DNA of 64,000 nucleotides from Prescottella soli (GCF_040024445.1 NZ_CP157276.1:3534001-3598000); one strand, 5' to 3'; positions 1 through 8,850 are shown, numbered from the stretch's first letter. Notes: generated by a model not told the origin, from the sequence alone. Program-made: numbers and translations.

Positions 1-130
1 GGGGGAGGAAGCGGGCGAGGGGCGGGCGGGTGCGTTACTCCCACCCGAGGGTGCCTGTCGGAGCGTCCGATCCCGGCCGAGGATCGAAGACGTGGGACGG
101 CCGACCGCGCCTCCCGGTGAGGAGACCGGC

Positions 131-745
131 ATGTACGGGAATGTCTGCACTACAACACGAATCGGTGAGATGTCGGCCGCCCGCGCCAGGGAGGCATTGG
201 AGGAGTGGGTGCCACGCGCCGTCGCGGGTGAGCGGGAGGCGCGCGAACGGGTGGTCGCCGTGGTCTATCCACTGGTGCGGCGTTACTGCTTCGCGCGGCT
301 GGGACGCGGCGCGCTGCAGGCGGTGGCCGAGGACGTCGCCCATGAGGTGTGTGTGGCACTGATGACGGCCCTGCCCCGATACCGGGATCAGGGCTCGTCG
401 TTCCTGACCTACGTGTACGCGATCGCCGGGCACAAGGTGGTCGACGCCCGCCGCGCCGCCGGCCGGGCGTGCGCGCCGCTCGAGGACGCCGGCGACGTGG
501 CCTGCCCGGATGCGGGTCCGGAGGAACGCGCGATCGAGGTGGAGTCCGGCGAGCAGGCGCGGGAACTCGTCGCATCCCTGCCTCCGCGCTATCGCGAGAT
601 CGTGGTGATGCGGCTGGTGTGGGGGATGTCGGCCGCGGAGACCGCCGACGCGCTCGGCACCACCCCCGGTGCGGTCCGGATCGCGCAGCACCGCGCGCTC
701 GGCAGATTGCGGATGCGACTGCGTCCGGCGTCGGATGCCGCCTGA
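131..745 (+). CDS. ECF-type RNA polymerase sigma factor, SigD-like
   Basis: About 204 aa. Region 2 carries the typical core (VRRYCFARLGRG, then DVAHEVCVALMTALPRYRD) and region 4 ends in an HTH (MSAAETADALGTTPGAVRIAQHRALGRL). By memory this closely resembles mycobacterial SigD. It should direct RNA polymerase to a small set of promoters. I chose the ATG at 131 because GGTGAGGAG lies about 7 nt upstream. A second in-frame ATG at 170 gives a shorter protein and cannot be excluded. No anti-sigma gene (RsdA type) follows; instead a convergent FHA gene ends 4 nt away. The mycobacterial sigD neighbours (guaB, rsdA) are absent, so it may be a paralogue. Confidence 0.85.
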   Translation: MYGNVCTTTRIGEMSAARAREALEEWVPRAVAGEREARERVVAVVYPLVRRYCFARLGRGALQAVAEDVAHEVCVALMTALPRYRDQGSSFLTYVYAIAGHKVVDARRAAGRACAPLEDAGDVACPDAGPEERAIEVESGEQARELVASLPPRYREIVVMRLVWGMSAAETADALGTTPGAVRIAQHRALGRLRMRLRPASDAA

Positions 746-748
746 CGG

Positions 749-1369
749 CTACAGGTCGTGCTCGGTGATCACGCCGCTGTGCAGCGCCTTCTCGACCAGC
801 CGCAACCGCTTCTGGTTCTGTGGAAGCTTCTCGACGCCGAATTTCGCGAACAGTGTCCGCAGATGCGTCTTGACCGCGTCGACGCTGAGGAACACCTCGT
901 CCGCGATCTCCTGATTCGACGCGGGGTTCGCGAATGTCGCGTTGTGCTTGTAGGGCCGGCACAGCGCGACCAGGATCGAGCGTTGCGTCGCCGTCAGCGA
1001 ACGGACCGTCGGCATCTGGGCCGCCACCCGGGTGGGCTCGCCGCCCTGCCCGGACAGGTCGCGGAACACGAACGCCGAGCTGCCGATCCGGATGCTGTCG
1101 CCGTTGCGCAGTCGGCGTCGGCCCGAGATCCGTTCGCCGTTGACGAAGGTGCCGTTGCGTGAGAGACCGTCGTCGGCGATGGTCCAGTCGGTGCCGATCC
1201 ACTCGATCGTGGCGTGCAGGCGGGAGACCTCCGGGTCCGACATCAGCGCGACGTCGGCGTCGGGGGAGCGGCCGACCGTCACCCGTGGTGTGTCGACGGA
1301 CAGCGTCAACTCGCGCGGGCACCCCGTCTGGTCGGTGTACCGCAGGTAGGGGGCTTCCGTGATGCTCAT
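749..1369 (-). CDS. FHA domain protein with C-terminal LuxR-like HTH
   Basis: 206 aa. The N-terminal half is a forkhead-associated phosphothreonine-binding domain (VTVGRSPDADVAL, SRLHATI and SRNGTFVNGERI are the classical FHA blocks). The C-terminal half contains a helix-turn-helix segment (NQEIADEVFLSVDAVKTHLRTLFAKFGV) like that of response regulators. The layout suggests a transcription factor controlled by Ser/Thr kinase phosphorylation, which is an inference. The start at 1369 has AGGAG 6 nt upstream. A longer frame continues to 3373, but that part lies antisense to two clear hydrolase genes and is rejected. The gene converges on the sigma factor gene with a 3-nt gap. Confidence 0.85.
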   Translation of the reverse strand: MSITEAPYLRYTDQTGCPRELTLSVDTPRVTVGRSPDADVALMSDPEVSRLHATIEWIGTDWTIADDGLSRNGTFVNGERISGRRRLRNGDSIRIGSSAFVFRDLSGQGGEPTRVAAQMPTVRSLTATQRSILVALCRPYKHNATFANPASNQEIADEVFLSVDAVKTHLRTLFAKFGVEKLPQNQKRLRLVEKALHSGVITEHDL

Positions 1370-1462
1370 TGCCGCTCCTGTGGGGACACCTTCATCGTGC
1401 CGCCCGCACATCGCGCTGACAAGCGCCCGCACAATGCCGTCGATCGACCTAGACTCGCATTC

Positions 1463-2305
1463 GTGCAGCACACAGAGTCGGAGTTCACCGGGGTGCACGG
1501 CACCCGCATCGCGTACGACGTATGGCGACCGGACGGTGCGCCGACCGGTGTCCTGCTGCTCGCGCACGGCCTCGGCGAGCACGCCCGCCGGTACGACCAC
1601 GTCGTCGAGCGTCTCCTCGAGCTCGGACTGGTGGTGTACGCGCCGGATCATCGGGGCCACGGCCGCTCGGGCGGCAAGCGGATCGAACTGCGCGACTGGT
1701 CCGAGTTCATCGACGACCTGCATCAACTGTCGGCGATCGCGATCACCGAGAATCCGGGCCTGCAGCGGTTCCTGCTGGGGCACAGCATGGGCGGCGCGAT
1801 CGCGCTGACCTACGCGCTGGACCATCCGGACGAACTCGCGGGCCTGATCCTGTCGGCGCCGGCGGTCGTGGTCGCGGGCGGCAAGCCCAAGTTCGTGATC
1901 GAGATCGGCAAGATCATCGGACGCGTCGCGCCGGGCGTCCCCGTCGAGACCCTCGACGCCAAGGACGTCTCCCGCGACCCTGCTGTGGTCGCGGCGTACG
2001 AATCGGACCCGCTGGTCTATCACGGAAAGGTCAAGGCGGGCATCGCCCGTGGGATGATCACTGCGGCCGAGAGCTTTCCGGCGCGGCTGCCGTCGCTCAC
2101 GATGCCGACGCTGATCCTGCACGGCACCGACGACCGCCTCGCCGATGTCTCGGGCAGCCGGATGATCGCCGAGCGGGCCGGGGCGAAGGACCTGACGCTC
2201 AAAACCTACGACGGCCTGTTCCACGAGGTGTTCAACGAGCCCGAGCAGGAGAAGGTGCTCGACGACCTCGTCGATTGGCTCCGTCCGAGGCTTCGCGTGG
2301 CATAA
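1463..2305 (+). CDS. Monoacylglycerol lipase, alpha/beta hydrolase
   Basis: 280 aa, the size of the mycobacterial monoglyceride lipase Rv0183. The nucleophile elbow GHSMGG places Ser near residue 108. The oxyanion block is LLLAHGLGEHARRY, with the acid in HGTDDRLAD and the His in GLFHEVFNE. It should hydrolyse monoacylglycerols to glycerol and fatty acid. The frame is open upstream to 1214, but the GTG at 1463 gives the family length and leaves the FHA gene promoter region free. It is followed after 9 nt by an epoxide hydrolase in the same direction. Confidence 0.85.
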   Translation: MQHTESEFTGVHGTRIAYDVWRPDGAPTGVLLLAHGLGEHARRYDHVVERLLELGLVVYAPDHRGHGRSGGKRIELRDWSEFIDDLHQLSAIAITENPGLQRFLLGHSMGGAIALTYALDHPDELAGLILSAPAVVVAGGKPKFVIEIGKIIGRVAPGVPVETLDAKDVSRDPAVVAAYESDPLVYHGKVKAGIARGMITAAESFPARLPSLTMPTLILHGTDDRLADVSGSRMIAERAGAKDLTLKTYDGLFHEVFNEPEQEKVLDDLVDWLRPRLRVA

Positions 2306-2314
2306 CCTCCCGAA

Positions 2315-3292
2315 ATGACTGATCCCGCGAGCACACTCACTCATCGGACCGTTCGCGTCGGCGACATCGACATGCACATCGCCGAGCAGGGGGAGGGCGA
2401 GCCCGTCGTGCTGTGCCACGGCTTCCCCGGGCTCTGGTTCAGCTGGCGACACCAGCTGTCCGCACTGTCGGCCGCGGGCTACCGGGTGATCGCTCCCGAC
2501 ATGCGCGGCTACGGCCGCACCGATGCGCCGGCGGATCCACGCGCCTACGACCGCCGGCACACCGTCGACGACATGGTCGGCCTGCTCGACGCGCTCGGTA
2601 TCGAACAGGCGGTGTTCGCGGGCCACGACTTCGGCGCGCAGCTGGTGTGGGATCTGCCGAACTGGGCTCCGGGGCGGGTGCGCGCGCTGATGCAGCTCAG
2701 CGTCCCGCGGATGCCGCGTCAGCCGATCCAGCCGACGATCGGCTTCCGCTACCTCGCGTCCCAGCACTTCGTGCACCTGCACTACTTCCAGGAGTACGGC
2801 CCGGCCGACCGGGAGTTGGGCGGCAGTCCGCGAGAGTTCCTGGCCAAGATTTTCCACGCCCTCAGCGGCGCCAACCGGTACCTCGACTGCTGGGACTTCC
2901 CGTCCGAGGGCAACGGCTACCTCGATGTGCTGCCCGAGCCGCCGGCGTTGCCGTGGTCGTGGCTGACCGAGGACGAATTCGGCTACTACGTGGACGAGTT
3001 CACGCGCACCGGGTTCACGGGCGGGCTCAACTGGTACCGCGCGGACGACTACGTGTGGGAGCAGAACGCGGATCTGCACGATCGCCCCATCACCGTTCCC
3101 ACGACGTTCATCGCGGGCGCGAAGGACCCGGTGCTGGAGATGATGGGCGCGAATCCGTTCGAGACGATGACCGCGATGGTGCCGGGCCTGGTCTCGACGC
3201 ACGTGATCCCCGACGTCGGGCACTTCGTACAGATGGAGGCCGCCGAGCAGGTCAACGCCGCGATGCTCGAGTTCCTGCGCGGACTCGACTGA
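2315..3292 (+). CDS. Epoxide hydrolase, alpha/beta fold (EphA-like)
   Basis: 325 aa. It has the HGFPGLWFSWRHQ oxyanion motif, the nucleophile Asp105 in GHDFGAQ (an Asp in this position separates epoxide hydrolases from lipases), and the catalytic His in DVGHFVQMEAAEQV near the end. Length and motif order match the soluble epoxide hydrolase-like family, mycobacterial EphA included. It opens epoxides to diols through an aspartyl ester. It starts 9 nt after the lipase stop, so the two are probably co-transcribed. The natural substrate cannot be told from sequence; a haloalkane dehalogenase is less likely given the motifs. Confidence 0.8.
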   Translation: MTDPASTLTHRTVRVGDIDMHIAEQGEGEPVVLCHGFPGLWFSWRHQLSALSAAGYRVIAPDMRGYGRTDAPADPRAYDRRHTVDDMVGLLDALGIEQAVFAGHDFGAQLVWDLPNWAPGRVRALMQLSVPRMPRQPIQPTIGFRYLASQHFVHLHYFQEYGPADRELGGSPREFLAKIFHALSGANRYLDCWDFPSEGNGYLDVLPEPPALPWSWLTEDEFGYYVDEFTRTGFTGGLNWYRADDYVWEQNADLHDRPITVPTTFIAGAKDPVLEMMGANPFETMTAMVPGLVSTHVIPDVGHFVQMEAAEQVNAAMLEFLRGLD

Positions 3293-3400
3293 CCGGTCGG
3301 CCCGTAGGAAGAATTCTCGACGGGCCTGTCCATTCGCGGCGTCCTCGTTCGTCGTCATGGTGTACCGCAACAATGAGAACCTCCCGAGGAGGAACCGATC

Positions 3401-3745
3401 ATGAAGTATCTGCTGCTGATCAACGCAGATTCCGTCAACCCGGACAACGGGTGCACCCCCGAAGACTGGATGGTCTACGACAAGCAGGTCAAGGATGCCG
3501 GGATCTACGTCTCGGGTGAGTCGTTGGCCGACCTGACCACCGCGACCAGCGTGCAGGTGGGGCCGGACGGCGATCGCGCTATCACCACCGACGGGCCGTT
3601 CGCCGAGACCCGTGAGGTCCTCGGCGGGTTCTACGTCATCGACGTCCCCGATCTCGACGTCGCGCTCGATTGGGCGGCCCGGTGCCCCGGATCGCGCGGC
3701 CCGGGCCGGATCGTGGTCCGCCCGATCGCCGACTTCGGTAACTGA
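3401..3745 (+). CDS. YCII/DGPF family small protein
   Basis: 114 aa. The motif TTDGPFAETREVLGGFYVID identifies the DGPF branch of the YCII superfamily, small ferredoxin-like-fold proteins. A GAGGAGG ribosome site precedes the ATG. The gene sits 6 nt before a sigma factor of the ECF42 type, the standard partnership for this group: DGPF proteins and ECF42 sigma factors are commonly encoded together and thought to work together. Biochemical activity is unknown. Confidence 0.85.
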   Translation: MKYLLLINADSVNPDNGCTPEDWMVYDKQVKDAGIYVSGESLADLTTATSVQVGPDGDRAITTDGPFAETREVLGGFYVIDVPDLDVALDWAARCPGSRGPGRIVVRPIADFGN

Positions 3746-3751
3746 CGACCG

Positions 3752-5032
3752 ATGAGCCGGGCGAGCGGCCGCGGGACCGGCGCGGAGGCCTCCGTCGAGG
3801 CGGTCTTCCGGGAGGAACGCGGCCGCCTGCTCGCGGCTCTGGTGAGCCGCTTCGGCGATCTGGACCTGGCAGAGGAGGTGACGTCGGAGGCGATCGAGTC
3901 GGCGCTACGGCACTGGCCGGTGGACGGGGTGCCGTCCAAGCCCGGTGCCTGGCTGTTGACCACGGCGCGGCGCCGGGCCGTCGACCGACTGAGACGGGAC
4001 CAGACACTCGCGGCGAGAATCGCGGTGCTGCAGGTGGAAGCGGATCGCGCCGATCCCGCCCCACCCGCGGACGTGGGTGGCGAGTTGCCCGACGAGCGAC
4101 TGCAACTGTTCTTCACGTGTGCGCACCCGGCCCTGCCGGCCGAGGACCGTGCGGCCCTGACGCTTCGTTGCCTCGCCGGCCTCACGACGCCCGAGGTGGC
4201 CCGCGCCTTCCTCGTACCGACGGCCACGATGGCGAAACGAATAGTCCGGGCCAAGAAGCGGATTCGGACGAACCGGATACCGTTCCGGGTGCCGGGGGCT
4301 GACGAGCTCCCGCAGCGCCTGCCCGGCGTCCTGCAGGTGTTGTACTCGATCTTCACCGAGGGGTACGCGGCCAGCGAGGGCGCGCGACTGCAGCGCCTGG
4401 ACGTCGCGGAGGAGGCGATCCGGCTCACGCGGGTCCTGCACCGACTGCTGCCGGGGGAGCGCGAGGTGGCGGGTCTGCTGGCGCTCATGCTGCTCGTCCA
4501 CGCGCGTCGCGGGGCCCGCACCGGCCCAGGCGGCGAACTGGTGCTGCTCGGCGACCAGGACCGCACCGACTGGGACCGCGCAATGATCGAGGAGGGCGGC
4601 GAACTGGTGCTCGTCGCCCTCACCGGCGGGCCGCCCGGGGCCTACGGCGTCCAGGCGGCGATCGCCGCGCTGCACGACGAGGCAGCCGACGTCGCGAGCA
4701 CCGACTGGCCACAGATCGTGGCGCTCTACGACGTGCTGCTCCGGATCGTGCCGTCCCCCGTCGTCGCGGTCAACCGGGCGGTTGCGGTCGCGATGCGGGA
4801 CGGCCCCGAGGCAGGTCTCGCGCTCCTCGACGACCTGGCCGACGAACCGCGTCTGCGCTCACACCACCCCTACGCGGCAGCGCGGGCCGAACTGTTGATC
4901 CGTCTCGGACGACTGCCCGAAGCGGCCGAGGCGTACCGGTGCGCGCTCGATCTGGCCGGCACCGAACCCGAGCGCGAGTATCTGCGGCGCAGACTCGGTG
5001 AGGCGGAAGGCGGATCGCGGGGATCGCGGTGA
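3752..5032 (+). CDS. ECF42-type sigma factor with C-terminal TPR extension
   Basis: 426 aa, about twice the usual ECF length. Sigma region 2 (VFREERGRLLAALVSRFGDLDLAEEV, read across residues 15-40) and region 4 (TTPEVARAFLVPTATMAKRIVRAKKRI) fill the first 175 residues. The rest (from about LPGVLQVLYSIFTEGY) is the helical extension of ECF42 proteins, with TPR-like repeats near the end (EAGLALLDDLADEP, GRLPEAAEAYRCAL). In this group the extension is thought to control activity in place of a classical anti-sigma factor. It is directly downstream of the DGPF gene and ends before a PucR regulator. Confidence 0.88.
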   Translation: MSRASGRGTGAEASVEAVFREERGRLLAALVSRFGDLDLAEEVTSEAIESALRHWPVDGVPSKPGAWLLTTARRRAVDRLRRDQTLAARIAVLQVEADRADPAPPADVGGELPDERLQLFFTCAHPALPAEDRAALTLRCLAGLTTPEVARAFLVPTATMAKRIVRAKKRIRTNRIPFRVPGADELPQRLPGVLQVLYSIFTEGYAASEGARLQRLDVAEEAIRLTRVLHRLLPGEREVAGLLALMLLVHARRGARTGPGGELVLLGDQDRTDWDRAMIEEGGELVLVALTGGPPGAYGVQAAIAALHDEAADVASTDWPQIVALYDVLLRIVPSPVVAVNRAVAVAMRDGPEAGLALLDDLADEPRLRSHHPYAAARAELLIRLGRLPEAAEAYRCALDLAGTEPEREYLRRRLGEAEGGSRGSR

Positions 5033-5096
5033 CGGTGGCGCAACGGACGCCGCGATCCGTGGCTTCGCGTCGATCCGGCGGCGTATCGTTCGGCCC

Positions 5097-6332
5097 ATGC
5101 CGTCGGAAGACGACCGGCACCGTCCGGAGGCCAGCGCCGCGGTGATCGCGATCCTGGACCGGCTCGACGCCAGGTTCGACTCGCTGGCCCACGGGCGAAA
5201 GATCCCGGTTCACGAGGGCAGGCGGGGTGTGCCCGTCGCGCCGCATCCGGAACTGTTGCGGCACAGCACCCGCCGGTACTTTGAAGTCGCATCTCGGGCG
5301 ATTCGGGAGTACCGAACATTCACCGAGGAAGAGTTGCGTCCGATCCGCGAGGGTGCCGTGCAGGCGGCGGCGGACGGTGCGTCTTTGACTGCGGTGCTCC
5401 ACAACTGGCATCGATTCGGCCGCACGCTCCACGACGAATGTCGCGCGGCCGCGGCGGGCGAGCGCGCCGCCGGGGTGGTGGAGATCGCCTCGGCCGTCCT
5501 ACGGCTGCAGGAGACCATCACGAGCGCGGTGGTCGAATCCTACGAGAGCGAGCGGGTGGCGCTGGACGGGGACGAGAAGCCGTCCAAGGAGTTGCTGGCG
5601 CGGCTGTTGATGGCCGGGCAGGATGCCGACCCGACCGCGCGCTGGTGCGGTATCGAGCTGGCCGACGAGTACTCGGTCCTCGCGCTGTCTTATGTTGACA
5701 CGCAACGTGATCCGGCCTCGCAATGGTCGGCGCAGGCTCGGATGGCGCGAGTTCTCGAACGGCAGGGTCCACCGCCGGTCCTGGGCGTACTCGAGCAGGA
5801 CGGCGGCACCCTGTTGGTGCCGCACAAGGTCGGTGGCGACATCGACTGGTATCGCCGCGCGGTGGTCCTGGTCGAGTCGTTCTCGGCCGCGGTCGACGCG
5901 CCGGTGACCGCGGCCGTGACGGAACCGGTCACCCGTGCTCGAATCGCGGATTCGGAACGGCTCGCCGGCGAGCTGCTGGTGCTGGCGCGTCGGCTCGGCC
6001 GTGAACCCGCGGTGTATCAGCTCAAGGATCTGGCGTTGCCGTTCCAGTTGTCCCGGCCGACGGAGGGCCGGCAGTACCTGGCCGACTGGTTGCTGCCGCT
6101 CGATCCGCATCCGGAACTGGTCGAGACCCTCGACGCGTACCTGCATCACGACCTCGACCGCGGGCGGACGGCGCGAGCACTCGACGTCCACCCCAACACG
6201 GTGAACAACCGACTCGGTCGGATCCGCGATCTTGCGGGCGTCGATCCGAGCCGCTACGAGGGCATCATGACGCTCGGTTCGGCACTGGACGCGCGCCGGG
6301 CCCGGGGCTGGGAGCCGGGCGGGGCCCAGTGA
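5097..6332 (+). CDS. PucR/CdaR-type transcriptional regulator
   Basis: 411 aa from the ATG at 5097. The N-terminal half is a helical sensor region typical of actinobacterial PucR proteins, the middle is a degenerate GGDEF-like CdaR domain, and the C-terminus carries the PucR HTH (LDAYLHHDLDRGRTARALDV then HPNTVNNRLGRIRDLAGVD). Such proteins regulate diverse catabolic genes. The target is not evident: the next gene is convergent, and upstream lies the sigma factor operon 64 nt away. The frame is open to 4998, inside the sigma gene, so the internal ATG is preferred. Confidence 0.85.
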   Translation: MPSEDDRHRPEASAAVIAILDRLDARFDSLAHGRKIPVHEGRRGVPVAPHPELLRHSTRRYFEVASRAIREYRTFTEEELRPIREGAVQAAADGASLTAVLHNWHRFGRTLHDECRAAAAGERAAGVVEIASAVLRLQETITSAVVESYESERVALDGDEKPSKELLARLLMAGQDADPTARWCGIELADEYSVLALSYVDTQRDPASQWSAQARMARVLERQGPPPVLGVLEQDGGTLLVPHKVGGDIDWYRRAVVLVESFSAAVDAPVTAAVTEPVTRARIADSERLAGELLVLARRLGREPAVYQLKDLALPFQLSRPTEGRQYLADWLLPLDPHPELVETLDAYLHHDLDRGRTARALDVHPNTVNNRLGRIRDLAGVDPSRYEGIMTLGSALDARRARGWEPGGAQ

Positions 6333-6342
6333 TCCGACCGTC

Positions 6343-6738
6343 CTAGATCGTGTGCGGGTGCGCCTTCTCGTACGCGGCCTTCTCGGCGTTGTAGCGGGCC
6401 ACCTTCTTCGGGTTCTCGAGGTCCGGCGACAGTCCGTGCTTCTCGAGCCGGCGGCGCCGGTTCTGCTCCATGTAGGCGGCCGCGAAGAACAGCGCGAGGA
6501 ACACACCCAGGAGGACCATCGAGCCGCGCAGCCACAGCGGGCCGGGGAACAGGAAGAACGCGGCGAAGATGGGAAGGAATGGCACCATGCTGCGGATCAT
6601 GTGCCGGGGCACCGCCCAGTCGCCGACGAGGTCGTTGCGGACCCAGTCCTGCATCGAGTCGGGGAGCTTGCGGCCGCAGGAGTACCCGATCCACTGCAGG
6701 GGATTGGGGCGGCGGTGGACTTTCTTGTTGCTGGTCAT
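6343..6738 (-). CDS. Small membrane protein, DUF5313-like
   Basis: 131 aa. The N-terminus is basic (MTSNKKVHRRPNPLQWIGY), two hydrophobic segments follow (about residues 52-66 and 70-88, PFLPIFAAFFLFPG and GSMVLLGVFLALFFAAAY), and the tail is charged and cytoplasmic-looking. It resembles the actinobacterial DUF5313 family, which has no known function. It lies between a convergent PucR gene (10 nt away) and a MarR-type regulator upstream on the same strand (34 nt), with which it may be co-transcribed. Confidence 0.7.
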   Translation of the reverse strand: MTSNKKVHRRPNPLQWIGYSCGRKLPDSMQDWVRNDLVGDWAVPRHMIRSMVPFLPIFAAFFLFPGPLWLRGSMVLLGVFLALFFAAAYMEQNRRRRLEKHGLSPDLENPKKVARYNAEKAAYEKAHPHTI

Positions 6739-6772
6739 GTCCTGGATACCTGTACCTGTCTGGAGGGGCGGT

Positions 6773-7258
6773 TCACTCGTGCAGGGCGCCGGCGCGCAGG
6801 GCGGCGGCGTTGACGCGGGTGAGGACGGCGTGGAGTTCTTCGAGCTCGGCGAGGCTGACGCCGAGGCGCTGGACGACGGCACCGGGAATGCGTTCGGCCT
6901 GGGTGCGCAGGGCCTTTCCGGCGTCGGTCAGCTCGACGATCAACTGGCGTTCGTCGGAACTGCTCCGGGTTCGGGTGATCAGCCCGCTCGACTCGAGTCG
7001 CTTGAGGAGCGGCGACAGGGTGGGCGAGTCGAGTTGGAGGGCCTGCCCGATCTCCTTCACCGACATCGGCGCGTCCCCCCACAGCGCGAGCATCACGAGG
7101 TACTGCGGGTGCGTCAGTCCCATGGGCTCGAGGAGAGGGCGGTAGACCGCAAGGACCGCGCGGTTGGCCACCGCGAGTGCGAAGCACACCTGGCGGTCGA
7201 GGGCCAGGGGGTCGGCGTCGCCCCAGTCGATGTCCTGATCTGCGGTGGTCGCGGTCAT
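6773..7258 (-). CDS. MarR family regulator, OhrR-like
   Basis: 161 aa. The winged HTH is complete (MSVKEIGQALQLDSPTLSPLLKRLESSGLI, wing RTRSSSDERQLIVELT). The N-terminal block QVCFALAVANRAVLAVYRPL and LGLTHPQYLVMLALW-like text match the OhrR branch, whose Cys in the CFAL motif senses organic peroxides. That Cys is present here, so redox sensing is plausible. No ohr gene is adjacent; the divergent gene is an acyl-CoA dehydrogenase. An inverted repeat just upstream of the start is a candidate auto-operator. Confidence 0.82.
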   Translation of the reverse strand: MTATTADQDIDWGDADPLALDRQVCFALAVANRAVLAVYRPLLEPMGLTHPQYLVMLALWGDAPMSVKEIGQALQLDSPTLSPLLKRLESSGLITRTRSSSDERQLIVELTDAGKALRTQAERIPGAVVQRLGVSLAELEELHAVLTRVNAAALRAGALHE

Positions 7259-7272
7259 GGAAATGAATCATA

Positions 7273-7287
7273 CACGATTAAGTCGTG
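7273..7287. promoter_or_regulatory. Candidate MarR operator in divergent promoter region
   Basis: Inverted repeat CACGA-TTAAG-TCGTG lies 15 nt upstream of the MarR start and upstream of the divergent acyl-CoA dehydrogenase. Position and symmetry fit an auto-repressor site. The stretch around it is AT-rich compared with its surroundings. Confidence 0.5.
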
Positions 7288-7426
7288 CACTAACTAAATG
7301 TGATCGAGTCGCCCGGAGTGGACAAATGAGAACGCGTTCTATATGTGTGGATGTGATGGTCGCCACGCGGCCGCCCGGCCTGTTCCGCTGGCCGCCACCT
7401 CGATCGCACCGACTGGAGTTCACGAC

Positions 7427-8671
7427 ATGTACGAGTGGTCCGACACCGACCTGATGTTCCGCGATGCCCTTCGCGGCTTCATCGACAAGGAGATCAAGCC
7501 GCACGTCGACAAGCTCGAGAGCGGTGAGCTTCCCCCGTTCGAGATCATCCGCAAGATGTACGCCACCTTCGGTATGGACGAGATGGCCAGCGAGGCCCTG
7601 GAGAAGGCCTTCGCGAAGGAGGAGGCCAAGGAGCGCGGCGAGACGCTCCCCGAGTCGGGCGAGAAGTCCGGCGGCTTCAGTGGCGCCGGCAGCATGGGCG
7701 TCATCCTGAACAGCGAGCTCGCGGGCGTGAGCCTGGGTCTGGTCGCGTCGATGGGTGTGAGCCTGGGCCTGACCGTCGGCACCCTGCGCAGCCGCGGCAC
7801 GCTGGCGCAGAAGAAGCGCTGGATGCCCGGGCTGGTCACGATGGAGAAGGTGGGCGCCTGGGCCATCACCGAGCCCGACTCCGGCTCGGACGCCTTCGGC
7901 GGCATGAAGTCCTACGTCCGCCGCGACGGGGAGGACTACATCCTCAACGGGCAGAAGACGTTCATCACCAATGGCCCCTACGCCGACGTCACGATCGTCT
8001 ACGCCAAGCTCGACGAGGGCGATCCGTCGGTCGACCGCCGCGACCGCAAGGTGCTCGGTTTCGTCCTCGACAAGGGCATGGAGGGCTTCACCCAGAGCGC
8101 GCCGTTCAAGAAGATGGGCATGAACTCCTCGCCCACCGGTGAGCTCTTCTTCGACAACGTGCGCATCACCAAGGACCGGCTGCTCGGCGAGACCGAGAAC
8201 CCGGCCAAGGGTGACGGCAAGGAGAGCGCGAAGGAGTCGTTCGCGGCCGAGCGCATCGGCATCGCGTCGCTCGCCCTCGGCATCATCAACGAGTGCCAGC
8301 GGCTGTGCATCGACTACGCCAAGAACCGCAAGCTGTGGGGCAAGGAGATCGCCCAGTTCCAGCTCATCCAGCTCAAGCTGGCCGAGATGGAGGTCGCGCG
8401 CCTCAACGTGCAGAACATGGTGTTCAACGCGATCGAGCGCACCGCCGCCGGCAACAAGGTCACGCTCGCCGAGGCGTCGGCGATGAAGCTGTACTCGTCG
8501 CGTGCCGCGACCGAGGTCGCGATGGAGGCCGTCCAGCTGTTCGGCGGCAACGGCTACATGGCCGAGTACAAGGTGGAGCAGCTCGCGCGTGACGCCAAGT
8601 CGCTCATGATCTACGCCGGCTCCAACGAGATCCAGGTGACCCACATCGCGAAGGGCCTGCTGGCCAAGTGA
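7427..8671 (+). CDS. Acyl-CoA dehydrogenase
   Basis: 414 aa flavoprotein of the acyl-CoA dehydrogenase superfamily. FAD and substrate blocks are visible (GAWAITEPDSGSDAFGG, NGQKTFITNGPYADV, and a C-terminal AMEAVQLFGGNGYMAEYKVEQLARDAK). A charged insertion (KEEAKERGETLPES) lies near residue 65-80. The ATG at 7427 has a GGAG site 9 nt upstream. It stands alone and is followed by a strong hairpin terminator, so it is probably a single transcription unit. It is divergent from the OhrR-like regulator, which may control it. Confidence 0.88.
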   Translation: MYEWSDTDLMFRDALRGFIDKEIKPHVDKLESGELPPFEIIRKMYATFGMDEMASEALEKAFAKEEAKERGETLPESGEKSGGFSGAGSMGVILNSELAGVSLGLVASMGVSLGLTVGTLRSRGTLAQKKRWMPGLVTMEKVGAWAITEPDSGSDAFGGMKSYVRRDGEDYILNGQKTFITNGPYADVTIVYAKLDEGDPSVDRRDRKVLGFVLDKGMEGFTQSAPFKKMGMNSSPTGELFFDNVRITKDRLLGETENPAKGDGKESAKESFAAERIGIASLALGIINECQRLCIDYAKNRKLWGKEIAQFQLIQLKLAEMEVARLNVQNMVFNAIERTAAGNKVTLAEASAMKLYSSRAATEVAMEAVQLFGGNGYMAEYKVEQLARDAKSLMIYAGSNEIQVTHIAKGLLAK

Positions 8672-8792
8672 TTCCGTCCCCGGTCGGCGCGAGGCTGCGC
8701 GCGGACCCGGGGCGGCGTTGACGCAGTCGGTTGCCTGGGGGGTTCTTCGGCAATCGTCTTTGCCTGCACGGACTCCGATCGGCTGAATGCCT

Positions 8793-8850
8793 GACGACCT
8801 CCGGTCGTCCGCGAACCATTTCGCGGACGACCGGAGGTCGTTGTGTTTCT
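8793..8850 (+). terminator. Intrinsic terminator, 22-bp perfect stem
   Basis: Arms at 8794-8815 and 8820-8841 pair perfectly with a CCAT loop, and a T-rich stretch (TTGTGTTTCT) follows. It lies about 120 nt after the acyl-CoA dehydrogenase stop. The rest of 8672-8914 shows no gene. Confidence 0.85.

Noticed and set aside
1370-3373. Long minus-strand extension of the FHA protein frame
   Set aside because: It is antisense to the lipase and epoxide hydrolase genes, has Arg/His/Val-rich low-complexity translation and no domain; the FHA start at 1369 has a good ribosome site.
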